Numbered from the stretch's first letter, positions 41,592-50,157 are shown. The stretch: DNA of 64,000 nt from Belnapia sp. F-4-1 (GCF_000802185.1 NZ_KN676113.1:1-64000), one strand, 5' to 3'. Notes: generated by a model not told the origin, from the sequence alone. A program made the numbers and translations.

Positions 41592-43166
41592 ATGCGCCGC
41601 ATCATCGCTTTGCTGGCGGCGGCCCTGCTGCTGCCGGCGCCGGAGGCCGCCGCGCAGGGACGTGGCGATCCCAATGCGCTCCGCGTCAAGCTGTTCGGCG
41701 ACCTGCGCTCCATCGACCCCTTCATCAGCCCCGAATACATGGCGCGCAACCATGGCTACATGGTCTACGACACGCTCTTCGCACTCGACTCCAAGCTGCG
41801 GCCGCAGCCGCAGATGGTGGCGCTCTGGACCACCTCCGCCGACGGCCTGAGCTGGGATTTCACCCTGCGCGAGGGGCTGCGCTTCCATGATGGCGCGCCT
41901 GTCACCGCCGAGGATGTGGTCGCCAGCCTGCGCCGCTGGGCGGTGCGGGACGGGCTCGGCCAGCAGCTCATGGGCCTGGCGACCGCGATCGAGCCGACCG
42001 CGCCGGACGCCTTCCGCATCACGATGAAATCGCCCTTCGGCCTGATGCTGGAGGCGCTGGCCAAGCCTTCCGGCCAGCCGGCCTTCATCATGCCTGCGCG
42101 GGTCGCCGCCACGCCCGCCGCGACGCCGATCACCGACCCGACCGGCTCCGGCCCCTTCACTCTCAGGCGCGAGGACTGGCGCGCCGGCGACCGCGTCACC
42201 TATCGCCGCAACCCCGGCTACGTGCCGCGCGCCGAGCCGCCGGACGGGCTGGCCGGCGGCAAGCGGGCCGGCATCGAGCGCGTGGAATGGGTCTACCTGC
42301 CGGATGCGCAGACCGCGCTCAACGCGCTCTCCTCCGGCGAGATCGATATCTTCGAGGAGCTGCCGCCCGACCTCTTTCCCGTCGTCCGGCGCAACCGCAA
42401 CCTGCGGCTCGGGCCGCAGGACAATGTCGGCGTGCAGCCGATCTTCCGCATGAACCAGGCCGTGCCGCCCTTCGACAACCCGCGCCTGCGCCAGGCGATT
42501 CTGCGGCTGGTCGACCCGGCGAAGGTGCTGCCGGCCTATCTGGGCGACCCGTCGCTCTGGCGCGACTGCCGCTCCTTCTATGTCTGCGGCAGCCCCTACC
42601 ACACCGAGGCCGGCTGGGTGACGCCCGACCTCGCCGAGGCCCGCCGGCTCGTCGCCGCCAGCGGCTATGACGGCACGCCGGTGGTGGTGCTCGATGCGCA
42701 GGACAGCACCATCAGCCACACCCTCGCCCTCGTCTCGGCTGACCTGCTGAAGCAGGCGGGTCTCACCGTCGACGTGCAGGCGATGGACTGGGCGACGCTG
42801 GTGCAGCGGCGCCTCTCCCGCAACCCGGGGCCACAGGGCTGGAATCTCTTCGTCTCCGCCCCTTCCGGTCTCGATGCGATGGACCCGGCCGGGCACAACG
42901 CCATGCGCTCCGCTTGCGAGCGCACCGGCTTGCCCGGCTGGCCTTGCGACGCGCAGATGGAGCGGCTGCGCGATGCCTTCCTCGCCGCGCCGGATGCGGA
43001 TTCGCGCCGGGCCGCGGCCGCCGCATACCATGCCCGCGCGCTGGAAAGCGTGCCCTATGTGCCGCTTGGCCAATTCAGCCTGGTGCGCGGCTATTCCGTC
43101 CGCCTCGCCGGCATCCTTGACGCGCCGGTGCCGGTCTATTGGAACATTTCGAAGCTCAATGAGTGA
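41592..43166 (+). CDS. Peptide-type (DppA/OppA) ABC substrate-binding protein
   Basis: The 524-residue protein starts with signal peptide MRRIIALLAAALLLPAPEAA. It has the family-5 binding pattern: SIDPFISPEYMARNHGYMVYDTL, LDSKLRPQPQMV, LREGLRFHDGAPVTAEDVVASLRRW, DPTGSGPFTL, and a closing PVPVYWNISKLN. It resembles the other protein of this family at 4695 in architecture (both end in a W-N-x-x-K motif). It lies just before a complete branched-chain amino-acid transporter but belongs to a different family, so it is probably an orphan. Confidence 0.92.
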   Translation: MRRIIALLAAALLLPAPEAAAQGRGDPNALRVKLFGDLRSIDPFISPEYMARNHGYMVYDTLFALDSKLRPQPQMVALWTTSADGLSWDFTLREGLRFHDGAPVTAEDVVASLRRWAVRDGLGQQLMGLATAIEPTAPDAFRITMKSPFGLMLEALAKPSGQPAFIMPARVAATPAATPITDPTGSGPFTLRREDWRAGDRVTYRRNPGYVPRAEPPDGLAGGKRAGIERVEWVYLPDAQTALNALSSGEIDIFEELPPDLFPVVRRNRNLRLGPQDNVGVQPIFRMNQAVPPFDNPRLRQAILRLVDPAKVLPAYLGDPSLWRDCRSFYVCGSPYHTEAGWVTPDLAEARRLVAASGYDGTPVVVLDAQDSTISHTLALVSADLLKQAGLTVDVQAMDWATLVQRRLSRNPGPQGWNLFVSAPSGLDAMDPAGHNAMRSACERTGLPGWPCDAQMERLRDAFLAAPDADSRRAAAAAYHARALESVPYVPLGQFSLVRGYSVRLAGILDAPVPVYWNISKLNE

Positions 43167-43251
43167 GGAGGGCCCTTCCCTCCTTCCGCGCCGCCCGGCA
43201 GGATGCGGGAAAGCCCGGGCAAAGTGGGCGCACCAGGGAGGACCAGCCGCC

Positions 43252-44568
43252 ATGACCGATGCCGTCACCCGTCGCGCCGCCATGCTTGGCGCGGGCGCCA
43301 CCGCCGGAAGCCTGCTCTTCGCCGGCAGCGGCGCGAAGGCGCAAGGCAAGCCGAGCGAGTTGCGGGTCGGCATCACCACCTTCCTCTCCGGCTCGGCCAG
43401 CGTCTTCGGCGTGCCGGCGAAGCAGGCGGCGGAGCTGCTCTTCGAGGAGGTGAACAAGGCGGGCGGCATCGGCGGCGTGCCGGTGCGGCCGATCTTCGTC
43501 GACGAGGCGCCGGGCACCGACCACTTGGTCGGCGAGTTCCGCCGCCTTGTGCAGAATGAGGGCGTGCAGCTCATCTTCGCATCCATCTCCTCCGGCTCCT
43601 GCCTCGCCTGCACGCCGCTCTCGGACGAGATGAAGAAGACGACGGTTCTCTGGGATTGCGGCACGCAGCGCATCTTCGAGGAAGGCCAGCACCCCTATGC
43701 CTTCCGCACCCAGGGCTACGGCACGCCGGAGGTGCTGGCGCCGCTCCTCTACCTGCTGAAGCACAAGCCGGACTTCCGGACGCTTGCCGTCATCAACCAG
43801 GACTACGCCTGGGGCCGCGACAGCTGGGAGCTGTGGAAGTCGGCGATGGACGTCCTCAAGCCCGGCGTCCGCGTGGTGGCGGAGATGTTCCCCCGCTTCG
43901 GCGCCACCGACTACAGCACGGAGGTGACGCGGCTGCTGGCGGCCCGGCCGGACGTGATCCTCTCCACCAGCTGGGGCGGCGATCTCGTCACCCTGCTCCG
44001 GCAAGCCGCCGAGCGGCGGCTGTTCGACCGCTCGACCTTCGTGCTGCCGGTCTGCGAGCCATCGCTGCCGACCCTCGGCCGCACCATGGCGGCCGGGCAC
44101 ATCATCGGCACCCGCGGCGACCACTGGAACAACCATCCCTCGCCCAAGGACCCGGCGCGGCTGAAGCGTTTCGTCGATGCCTACCGGGCGAAGTACAACG
44201 ATTACCCGATCTATCCCTGCCACCACATGGCGCAGGCCATCTCGGCGACGCAGGCGGCCTATGCCAAGGCCATCGCGGCCAAGGGCGGCGGCTGGCCGAA
44301 CGATGCAGAGCTGGCGGCCGCCTTCCGCGGCCTCACCTTCGATACCCCGACCTCCAGCATCACCCTTCGCGAGGACGGCCAGGGTCTCGAGGACCAGATC
44401 GTCGGCATCAGCAGCTTCAACGCGCAGTATCCCTTCGCCGTGCCGAAGGACATGATCCTCTTCCCCGCCGCCATGGTCTCGACCCCGGTCGGGCGTAAGA
44501 GCGTCGACTGGCTGAAATCGCTGACGCCCGACTTCCTCAACCAGATCCCGGCACCGATCGCCGGCTGA
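43252..44568 (+). CDS. Branched-chain amino-acid-type ABC transporter substrate-binding protein
   Basis: The 438-residue protein begins MTDAVTRRAAMLGAGATAGS, a twin-arginine type signal ending GAKAQ. The type I binding fold shows in LRVGITTFLSGSASVFG, AELLFEEVNKAGGIGGVPV, LVQNEGVQLIFASISSGSC and FRTQGYGTPE. It is the receptor for the coupled LivH, LivM, LivG and LivF genes that follow. The start has GGGAGGACC upstream. The stop overlaps livH by one base (TGATG). The real ligand may be an amide, urea-like or aromatic compound. Confidence 0.93.
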   Translation: MTDAVTRRAAMLGAGATAGSLLFAGSGAKAQGKPSELRVGITTFLSGSASVFGVPAKQAAELLFEEVNKAGGIGGVPVRPIFVDEAPGTDHLVGEFRRLVQNEGVQLIFASISSGSCLACTPLSDEMKKTTVLWDCGTQRIFEEGQHPYAFRTQGYGTPEVLAPLLYLLKHKPDFRTLAVINQDYAWGRDSWELWKSAMDVLKPGVRVVAEMFPRFGATDYSTEVTRLLAARPDVILSTSWGGDLVTLLRQAAERRLFDRSTFVLPVCEPSLPTLGRTMAAGHIIGTRGDHWNNHPSPKDPARLKRFVDAYRAKYNDYPIYPCHHMAQAISATQAAYAKAIAAKGGGWPNDAELAAAFRGLTFDTPTSSITLREDGQGLEDQIVGISSFNAQYPFAVPKDMILFPAAMVSTPVGRKSVDWLKSLTPDFLNQIPAPIAG

Positions 44569-45503
44569 TGGCGGACTGGTTCACCGATAATAGCCTGCTG
44601 CTCGGCCTTGCTCTGCTGGACGGGCTGGCCAATGCGGCGCTGATCTTCATGGTGGCGGTCGGGCTGAACCTCGTCTTCGGGGTTCTGCGCATCGTCAACG
44701 TGGCCCATGGCAGCCTGTTCGCCATCGGCGCCTATGCGGCGGCCTCGATCGGCATGTTCTTCGCCGCGCGCGGCCTGCCGCCCTGGATGGGCTATGTCGC
44801 GCTGGTGCTGGCGGCCGTCGCCATCGGCGCCGTGCTCGGCCCGCTGATCGAGCGGCTGCTGCTGCGCCGCATCTACGGGCATGAGGACGTGCTGCAGCTC
44901 CTCGTCACCTTCGCCCTCTTCATGATTCTCGAGGATGTGCAAAAGCTGGTTTGGGGTGTGCAGCCGGTCTCGCAGGATGCGCCGCTGAAATTCCTCGGCA
45001 CGGTCGACATCCCCTTCGGCGAGGATGTCATCCCCTTCACCGCCTACCAGCTCTTTGTCATCCCCGGCGTTGCCGTGGTCACGCTGCTCGGCCTCGCCTG
45101 GTTCCTCCGGCGGACGCTGACCGGCCGCGTCATCGTCGCCGTGACGACGGACAAGGAGGCGGCGACCGCGATGGGGATCGACGCCGCGCGCATCACCCTG
45201 CTGACCTTCAGCTTCGGCGCCGGGCTCGCGGCCCTCGGCGGCGCGCTGGCCTCGCCGACCCTGGCGCTGGTGCCGGGCATCGGGGCGCAGACCATCGTGC
45301 TCTCCTTCGCCGTGGTGGCAACGGCGGGACTCGGCCAGATCGAGGGCGCTGCGCTGACCGCGCTGCTGATCGGCCTCGGCCGCAGCATCGCCGTCTATTT
45401 CGCCCCGGAATTCGAGGTGGTGGTGCCCTATCTCATCATGGTGGCGGTGCTGCTGGTCCGGCCGCAGGGGCTCTTCGGCGTGATCGAGACCCGGCGGGTA
45501 TGA
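44568..45503 (+). CDS. livH: Branched-chain amino-acid ABC transporter permease LivH
   Basis: The 311-residue permease has about eight hydrophobic helices and the LivH motifs: GLANAALIFMVAVGLNLVFGVLRIVNVAHGSLFAIG near the start, RIYGHEDVLQLLVTFALFMI, TDKEAATAMGIDAARI and ALGGALASPTLALVPGIG. With LivM it makes the membrane channel. It begins on the last base of the receptor stop codon and ends overlapping livM (ATGA). Confidence 0.95.
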   Translation: MADWFTDNSLLLGLALLDGLANAALIFMVAVGLNLVFGVLRIVNVAHGSLFAIGAYAAASIGMFFAARGLPPWMGYVALVLAAVAIGAVLGPLIERLLLRRIYGHEDVLQLLVTFALFMILEDVQKLVWGVQPVSQDAPLKFLGTVDIPFGEDVIPFTAYQLFVIPGVAVVTLLGLAWFLRRTLTGRVIVAVTTDKEAATAMGIDAARITLLTFSFGAGLAALGGALASPTLALVPGIGAQTIVLSFAVVATAGLGQIEGAALTALLIGLGRSIAVYFAPEFEVVVPYLIMVAVLLVRPQGLFGVIETRRV

Positions 45504-46423
45504 AGCGCGAGAGCCTGCTCGCCGCACTCGGCACCCTTGCCCTCGTCGCCTGCGCCTGGGCGGTGCCTTGGCTGAAATTCATCCTCACCATCGCGCTGGC
45601 CAAGGGCATCGCCGTGCTCGGCATCCTGCTGCTGCTGCGGGCGGGGCAGGTGAGCTTCGGCCATTCGATGTTCCTCGCCCTCGGCGCCTATACCGTGGCC
45701 TTCCTGGCGCCGATGGAGAGCGAAGCCGTGCTGCTGCTGCCCGCCGCGGCGCTGGTCGCAGCCGGCTTCGGCCTCGTCATCGGCCTCTTCCTGGTGCGCT
45801 ACCGCGACATCTTCTTCGGCATGCTGAATCTGGCCTTCGCCATGGTGCTCTATTCGCTGCTGGAGAAACTCTACTCGCTGACCAAAGGCACCGACGGCAT
45901 CCGCGTCGCCGCCCTCAGCTTCGCCGGCACGGAGCCGGAGCGCGGTACGCAGGAATGGATCGTTTTCGGCATCGCGCTCGGGCTCGCCATTCTCTTCGGC
46001 CTGCTGGTCCGCTTCTACCTCGCCTCGCCGATGGGCCGGGCGCTGGCGGGCATCAAGACGCGGGAAACGCGGCTGGAATTCATGGGCGTGCCGGCCCGCC
46101 GCGTGCTGCTCTTCGCCTATGTGCTCTCGGCGCTGATGGGCGGCGTCGGCGGCGCCCTCATCGCCATGACGACGCGCCACGTTACGCCGCAGATCGCCTA
46201 TTGGACCTCCTCCGGCGAGCTGGTCTTCATCGCCATCCTCGGCGGGGCGGGCAGCGCGCTCGGGCCCTTCCTCGGCTCCGTGGCCTTCGAGCTGGTGCGG
46301 GTCTATGCCGCGGCCGCCGTCGCCGAGGCCTGGCAGATGATCCTCGGCGCGGTGCTGCTGCTGGTGATCCTTTTCGCCCCGGGCGGCGTCTGGGGCCTGC
46401 TCTCGCGGCGGTGGCGGGCATGA
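45500..46423 (+). CDS. livM: Branched-chain amino-acid ABC transporter permease LivM
   Basis: The 307-residue membrane protein has about eight to nine helices with the LivM motifs: AKGIAVLGILLLLRAGQVSFGHSMFLALGAYT, MLNLAFAMVLYSLLE, GRALAGIKTRETRLEFMGVPARRVLLFAYVLSALMGGVGG and ILGGAGSALGPFLGSV. It pairs with LivH. Its ATG overlaps the livH stop and its stop overlaps livG. Confidence 0.95.
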   Translation: MKRESLLAALGTLALVACAWAVPWLKFILTIALAKGIAVLGILLLLRAGQVSFGHSMFLALGAYTVAFLAPMESEAVLLLPAAALVAAGFGLVIGLFLVRYRDIFFGMLNLAFAMVLYSLLEKLYSLTKGTDGIRVAALSFAGTEPERGTQEWIVFGIALGLAILFGLLVRFYLASPMGRALAGIKTRETRLEFMGVPARRVLLFAYVLSALMGGVGGALIAMTTRHVTPQIAYWTSSGELVFIAILGGAGSALGPFLGSVAFELVRVYAAAAVAEAWQMILGAVLLLVILFAPGGVWGLLSRRWRA

Positions 46424-47175
46424 GCGAGGTGCTTCTTTCCGCCAAGGGCCTCCGGCTCGCCTTCGGCGGCGTCAAGGCGGCTGACGGCATCGACCTCGAT
46501 GTCCGGCATGGCGAGTTCCTCGCCATCATCGGGCCGAACGGTGCCGGCAAGACCACCTTCATCAACATGACGACCGGCTATCTCCGCCCCCAGGCCGGGC
46601 GGATCGAATTCGACGGCAAGCCCATCCTCGGCCTGTCGCCGCGTGCCATCGTCCGGCGGGGGATCGGCCGCAGCTTCCAGCTGCCGCAGCTTTTCTCCGA
46701 GCATACGGTGCTGGAGAATGCGGCGCTCGCCATCGCCGCCCGACGGGGGATCTGGTCCCCCCTCACCCCCCTGCTTCGCCCGCGCTGGCGCGACGAAGCG
46801 ATGGATCTGCTGGACCGCTTCGGCCTCCGCGCCGTGGCCGAATCGCGGGCCGATGCGCTGAACGAGGGTGCCCGCAAGCTGGCCGACATCGCCATGGCCG
46901 TGGCGCTGGAGCCGAGCCTGCTGCTGATGGATGAGCCGACCAGCGGCGTCGCCGCGGCGGAGAAGATGGTGATCGTCGAGACGCTGGTGCGCGTGCTGCG
47001 CAGCACCGGCGTCACGGCCGTCTTCGTCGAGCACGACATGGACGTGGTCGCCCGCTTCGCCGACCGCGTCGCGGTCTGGAGCCAGGGCCGCATCGCCGCC
47101 CTCGGCCCGCCTGGCGAGGTGCTGGCGGACCCGAAGGTGCGGCGCGAGGTGATCGGGATCGCGGCCGATGCTTGA
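46420..47175 (+). CDS. livG: Branched-chain amino-acid ABC transporter ATPase LivG
   Basis: The 251-residue ATPase has Walker A GPNGAGKTTF, a Q-loop region GRSFQLPQLF, Walker B LLLMDEPTSGV and switch His in VFVEHDMDV. The C-loop normally reading LSGGQ or LxxGxQ is LNEGARK, without the Gln. Many LivG proteins vary here, so it is likely functional. It overlaps livM by 4 nt and livF by 8 nt. Confidence 0.93.
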   Translation: MSEVLLSAKGLRLAFGGVKAADGIDLDVRHGEFLAIIGPNGAGKTTFINMTTGYLRPQAGRIEFDGKPILGLSPRAIVRRGIGRSFQLPQLFSEHTVLENAALAIAARRGIWSPLTPLLRPRWRDEAMDLLDRFGLRAVAESRADALNEGARKLADIAMAVALEPSLLLMDEPTSGVAAAEKMVIVETLVRVLRSTGVTAVFVEHDMDVVARFADRVAVWSQGRIAALGPPGEVLADPKVRREVIGIAADA

Positions 47176-47824
47176 ACTGTCCGGCATCTCCGCCGACATC
47201 GCCGGCATCCCCGTCCTCCGCGGCGTCTCGCTCGCGGTGCCGCCCGGAGGCCGGGTGGCGCTGATCGGCCGCAACGGCGCCGGCAAGACGACGACGCTTC
47301 GCACCCTGATGGGGCTGGTGCCCGCCCGCGCCGGCCGCATCGTTATCGACGGGAAGGATGCGACGGCGGTGCCCGCCCATCACCGCGCCCGGCTCGGCAT
47401 CGGCTATGCCCCGGAGGAGCGGCGGCTCTTCGGCAGCTTCTCGGTGCGGGAGAACATGCTACTGCCGGCCCAGGTCCTCCGCCTGTCCGCCGCCGAGGTG
47501 GCGCGGCGGCTGGAAGCGGTCTTCACCCTGCTGCCGGAGCTGCGCGACCTCGCGCCGCGCCGCGCCGCGGGGCTCTCCGGCGGCCAGGGGAAGATGGTGG
47601 CACTCGGCCGGGCGCTGATGGTCGGCACTCGGGCGGTCCTGCTGGACGAGCCCTTCCAGGGCCTCGCGCCGGCCCTCGCCCTTCGCTACGCCGAGGCGCT
47701 GGCCCGGCTGCGCCAGGCGCTGCCCGACGTCGCCATCCTCATCACCGAGAGCAATCCGGAACTGCTGCGCACCCTCGTCCAGGCCACCTATGTGATTGAG
47801 CGCGGAGAAATGGCGCCCGGATGA
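47168..47824 (+). CDS. livF: Branched-chain amino-acid ABC transporter ATPase LivF
   Basis: The 218-residue ATPase has Walker A GRNGAGKTTT, the LivF-typical GIGYAPEERRLFGSFSVREN, a normal signature LSGGQGK and Walker B VLLDEPFQGLAP. The C-terminal switch region reads ITESNPE where a His is usual (VEQN or VEH in relatives), and the length is slightly below the family's ~235. It ends the liv operon, followed 22 nt later by a lipoprotein gene. Confidence 0.92.
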   Translation: MLELSGISADIAGIPVLRGVSLAVPPGGRVALIGRNGAGKTTTLRTLMGLVPARAGRIVIDGKDATAVPAHHRARLGIGYAPEERRLFGSFSVRENMLLPAQVLRLSAAEVARRLEAVFTLLPELRDLAPRRAAGLSGGQGKMVALGRALMVGTRAVLLDEPFQGLAPALALRYAEALARLRQALPDVAILITESNPELLRTLVQATYVIERGEMAPG

Positions 47825-47846
47825 GGCACACGCCACATGCCGTGCC

Positions 47847-48194
47847 ATGGTCCTGAAGCACGCGTCCCTGGCGCTGCTGCTGGCCGGCCTGGCGGGATGC
47901 GCCAGCCGGCCTGCTACCCCCTTGCCCAATCCCCAAATTCTGGCCGCCCATGAGTGGGAGCACGGCCCGCCCTGGGGGCCGGAGGAACTGCCCTGGGTTC
48001 CGCCGCTCGAAACCTGTGCCAGCTACGATCCCTATCCCTGGTCCTGGGCCGGGCCCGCGATCGGCATTCGCCGCGGCTTTTGGTGGGGCGGTCACCGCGG
48101 CCATTACCACGGCGGGCCGATCGGCCGGGGTGGCTTCCACCGGGGTTTCCATGGCGGCGGCCATTTCGGCAGGGGCCGGCAAGGGCGGCGATGA
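47847..48194 (+). CDS. Small Gly/His-rich lipoprotein
   Basis: The 115-residue product begins [20 protein letters not shown]: a lipoprotein signal with lipobox LAGC and Cys18. The middle has a Trp/Pro-rich stretch ([16 protein letters not shown]) and the C-terminus is Gly, His and Arg repeats ([20 protein letters not shown]), which could bind metals or stay disordered. I do not recognise the family. The start is chosen at 47847 because it exposes the lipobox; the longer frame lacks a signal. Confidence 0.7.
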   Translation: MVLKHASLALLLAGLAGCASRPATPLPNPQILAAHEWEHGPPWGPEELPWVPPLETCASYDPYPWSWAGPAIGIRRGFWWGGHRGHYHGGPIGRGGFHRGFHGGGHFGRGRQGRR

Positions 48195-48279
48195 GGTTGC
48201 ACCGCGCGGCGGCATCCCCTATACGCGCCGCTTCCCGCGGCCGGTCGGTATCGGCTGCGCCTTATCCCGCGAGCGCGCC

Positions 48280-48507
48280 ATGAAGTCCGACATCCATCCC
48301 GACTACCACGATATCACCATCATCATGACCGACGGGACCACCTACACGACCCGGTCCTGCTACGGGAAGGAAGGCGACACCATCCGCCTCGACATCGACC
48401 CGAAGTCGCACCCGGCCTGGACTGGCGTGCAGCGCGTGATGGACACCGGCGGTCAGGTGGCGAAGTTCAACAAGAAGTTCGCCGGCATCGGCGCCCGCAA
48501 GAAGTAA
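48280..48507 (+). CDS. rpmE: 50S ribosomal protein bL31
   Basis: The 75-residue product begins [20 protein letters not shown] and has [27 protein letters not shown]. It is the alphaproteobacterial form without the CxxC zinc motif (one Cys only). It binds the large-subunit central protuberance. The start follows a GAGCGCGCC region that is not a strong ribosome site. A strong terminator hairpin follows at 48538. Confidence 0.95.
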   Translation: MKSDIHPDYHDITIIMTDGTTYTTRSCYGKEGDTIRLDIDPKSHPAWTGVQRVMDTGGQVAKFNKKFAGIGARKK

Positions 48508-48537
48508 GCCCCGGCTCCATCGCCTGCGCTTTTTCGG

Positions 48538-48575
48538 AACGCCGCCCCCTCTTGAACGGGGGGCGGCGTTTGCTA
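48538..48575 (+). terminator. Terminator hairpin after rpmE
   Basis: AACGCCGCCCCC (48538-48549) pairs perfectly with GGGGGCGGCGTT (48559-48570); the 9-nt loop is TCTTGAACG. Only a short T stretch follows. Its loop contains the -35-like CTTGAA of the next gene. Confidence 0.7.
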
Positions 48576-48579
48576 ATTC
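48551..48579 (+). promoter_or_regulatory. Heat-shock-like promoter of hsp20
   Basis: CTTGAA (48551-48556), a 17-nt spacer, then TAATTC (48574-48579). CTTGAA is the -35 box used by RpoH sigma factors; the -10 looks more like a housekeeping box. Transcription from here would leave a leader of about 125 nt before hsp20, which suits the RNA thermometer. Confidence 0.45.
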
Positions 48580-48680
48580 TAGCCCTGTCAGAGGCGCCCG
48601 AACGGGGCTTCTGGCGCGGTTCACCGCCACATGCGGCGCCCGTATGGGGCCGCTGGGGGCAGGAGCCGCCGGCACAACCA

Positions 48681-48707
48681 GGACCTTGCTTCCATCAAGG
48701 AGGTTCC
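48681..48707 (+). promoter_or_regulatory. ROSE-like RNA thermometer hairpin covering the hsp20 ribosome site
   Basis: The leader hairpin pairs CCTTGCT (48684-48690) with the ribosome-binding AGGAGG (48699-48704), leaving the G of the TTGCT motif unpaired or mismatched. A TTGCT-type strand opposing AGGAG is the hallmark of ROSE elements that hide the ribosome site at low temperature. Further GC hairpins lie upstream (48590-48670). Inner loop is TCCATC. The hairpin would melt when the cell warms. Confidence 0.6.
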
Positions 48708-48711
48708 GCGT

Positions 48712-49191
48712 ATGAATACCCTCGATTTCGCTCCCCTGCTCCGCACCGCCATCGGCTTCGACCGACTTGCCCGCACGCTTGAGACCGCGCGTGCGTCGCA
48801 GGACCCGCAGGGCTACCCCCCGTACAACATCGAGAAGGTCGGTGAGGACAGCTACGTCCTGACCATGGCCGTCGCCGGCTTCGGCCCGGACGACCTCGAG
48901 ATCGTAGCGCGGGACAATGTGCTGACCGTCGCCGGGCGCGCTCCGCAGGCTGATGAGGGCCGCAGCTTCCTGCATCGCGGCATCGCCGGCCGCGCCTTTG
49001 AGCGCCGCTTCGCGCTGGCCGACCATATCGTGGTCGATGGCGCCAACCTCGAGCATGGCCTGCTCCAGCTTGCGCTGAAGCGCGTGGTGCCCGAGGCGTT
49101 GAAGCCCCGCCGCATTCCGGTGCAGCCCGGCCGCCCGGTGATCGCCAACGAGGGCGGTCAGGACCAGGCGCCGCAGGCCCAGGCCGCCTAA
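48712..49191 (+). CDS. Small heat-shock protein (Hsp20/alpha-crystallin)
   Basis: The 159-residue product is an IbpA-like small heat-shock protein that holds unfolded proteins. The N-terminal IGFDRLARTLE segment, YPPYNIEKVGEDSYVLTMAVAGFGPDDLEIVARDNVLTVAGRA and the ADHIVVDGANLEHGLLQLAL strand belong to the crystallin domain; the C-terminal RRIPVQ provides the IxV-like oligomerisation motif. The ATG at 48712 has AAGGAGG 8 nt upstream, masked by a ROSE-like hairpin. Confidence 0.94.
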   Translation: MNTLDFAPLLRTAIGFDRLARTLETARASQDPQGYPPYNIEKVGEDSYVLTMAVAGFGPDDLEIVARDNVLTVAGRAPQADEGRSFLHRGIAGRAFERRFALADHIVVDGANLEHGLLQLALKRVVPEALKPRRIPVQPGRPVIANEGGQDQAPQAQAA

Positions 49192-49213
49192 CAGAAGCGG
49201 ACGGTCCTCGACG

Positions 49214-49244
49214 GCCGGCGGGGGCAACCCCGCCGGCTTTTTGT
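49214..49244 (+). terminator. Rho-independent terminator of hsp20
   Basis: GCCGGCGGGG (49214-49223) and CCCCGCCGGC (49228-49237) form a perfect 10-bp stem with a GCAA loop, followed by TTTTTGTT. It is a classical intrinsic terminator, and ends exactly at the stop of the convergent DUF1192 gene. Confidence 0.92.
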
Positions 49245-49435
49245 TATCCAGGCTTCTTGAAGAAGGCATCCGCGGCGTTGCGATGAGCCTGCCGCGCCGC
49301 GATGGCGGCCTCCGCACGGGCAATCTCGGCCCTCAACTCGGCGATGTAGCGTTGCAGATCAGCCACGTCCCACCGATCGATCACCGCCGGGGTGAAGCGG
49401 CTGGCGGCCGGGCGCGGGGTTTCCTCCTCGATCAT
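49244..49435 (-). CDS. DUF1192 family protein
   Basis: The 63-residue product matches the alphaproteobacterial DUF1192 family: a variable acidic N-terminus, VADLQRYIAELRAEIARAEAAI as a coiled-coil helix, and the conserved end NAADAFFK. There is no signal peptide. The function is unknown. Start ATG at 49435. It is convergent with hsp20 and divergent from trcR. Confidence 0.85.
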   Translation of the reverse strand: MIEEETPRPAASRFTPAVIDRWDVADLQRYIAELRAEIARAEAAIAARQAHRNAADAFFKKPG

Positions 49436-49553
49436 GCGGCACCTCGTGTTACCTGCGGGCTTTGACCACGCCCAATGCCGCCTCTATATGCCACGCCAAG
49501 CCGCAGTGAAGGGCCCTACCCCCCGCCGGCACTGCTCCTGATAGGTTCGTTCC

Positions 49554-50126
49554 ATGACCCAGCCGCTGATGCCGAAGGCCACCGCCGTGTGGCTGATCGA
49601 TAAAACCTCCCTGACTTTCGAACAGGTCGCCGATTTCGTCGGCATGCATCCGTTGGAAGTCCAGGCCATCGCCGATGGCGAGGTCGCCCAGGGCATCATC
49701 GGCTACGACCCGGTGCTGAACGGCCAGCTCACCCGTGAGGAGATCGCCCGCTGCGAGGCCAATCCCGCGCTTCGGCTGCAGATCCAGTCCTCCAGCCTCC
49801 CGGCGCCGAAGGCCCGCGGCAAGGGTGCCCGCTACACGCCCGTCTCCAAGCGGAACGACCGGCCGGACGGCATCGCCTGGCTGATCCGCCACTATCCGCA
49901 GCTCTCGGATACCACGATCGGCAAGCTGCTCGGCACCACCAAGGACACCATCGCCAAGGTGCGTGACCGGACACATTGGAACAGCGCCAACATCAAGGCG
50001 CGGGACCCGGTGATCCTCGGCCTCTGCACCCAGTCGGACCTGAATGCCGCGCTGATCGCCGCCGGCGAGCGTCCGGGCGCCGTGCCGCCCCCGCTGGCGG
50101 ACACCGCCGAGGATTCGGCGGCCTGA
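49554..50126 (+). CDS. trcR: Cell-cycle transcriptional regulator TrcR (DUF1013)
   Basis: The 190-residue protein matches TrcR, a conserved alphaproteobacterial regulator reported to bind with RNA polymerase and influence cell-cycle genes. Features are LMPKATAVWLIDKTSLTFEQ, VADFVGMHPLEVQAIADGEV, QGIIGYDPVLNGQLTREEI and a second helix-turn-helix-like TTIGKLLGTTKDTIAKVRDRTHWN. Family length is usually around 200. It is a single gene followed by a hairpin at 50136. Confidence 0.94.
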   Translation: MTQPLMPKATAVWLIDKTSLTFEQVADFVGMHPLEVQAIADGEVAQGIIGYDPVLNGQLTREEIARCEANPALRLQIQSSSLPAPKARGKGARYTPVSKRNDRPDGIAWLIRHYPQLSDTTIGKLLGTTKDTIAKVRDRTHWNSANIKARDPVILGLCTQSDLNAALIAAGERPGAVPPPLADTAEDSAA

Positions 50127-50135
50127 GAAGGCGGC

Positions 50136-50157
50136 GCGGCCGGCGAACTCCGGCCGC
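50136..50157. terminator. Hairpin after trcR, possible terminator
   Basis: GCGGCCGG (50136-50143) pairs with CCGGCCGC (50150-50157), loop CGAACT, between the convergent trcR and YdcH genes. There is no T-run, so it may serve both directions weakly. Confidence 0.45.
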
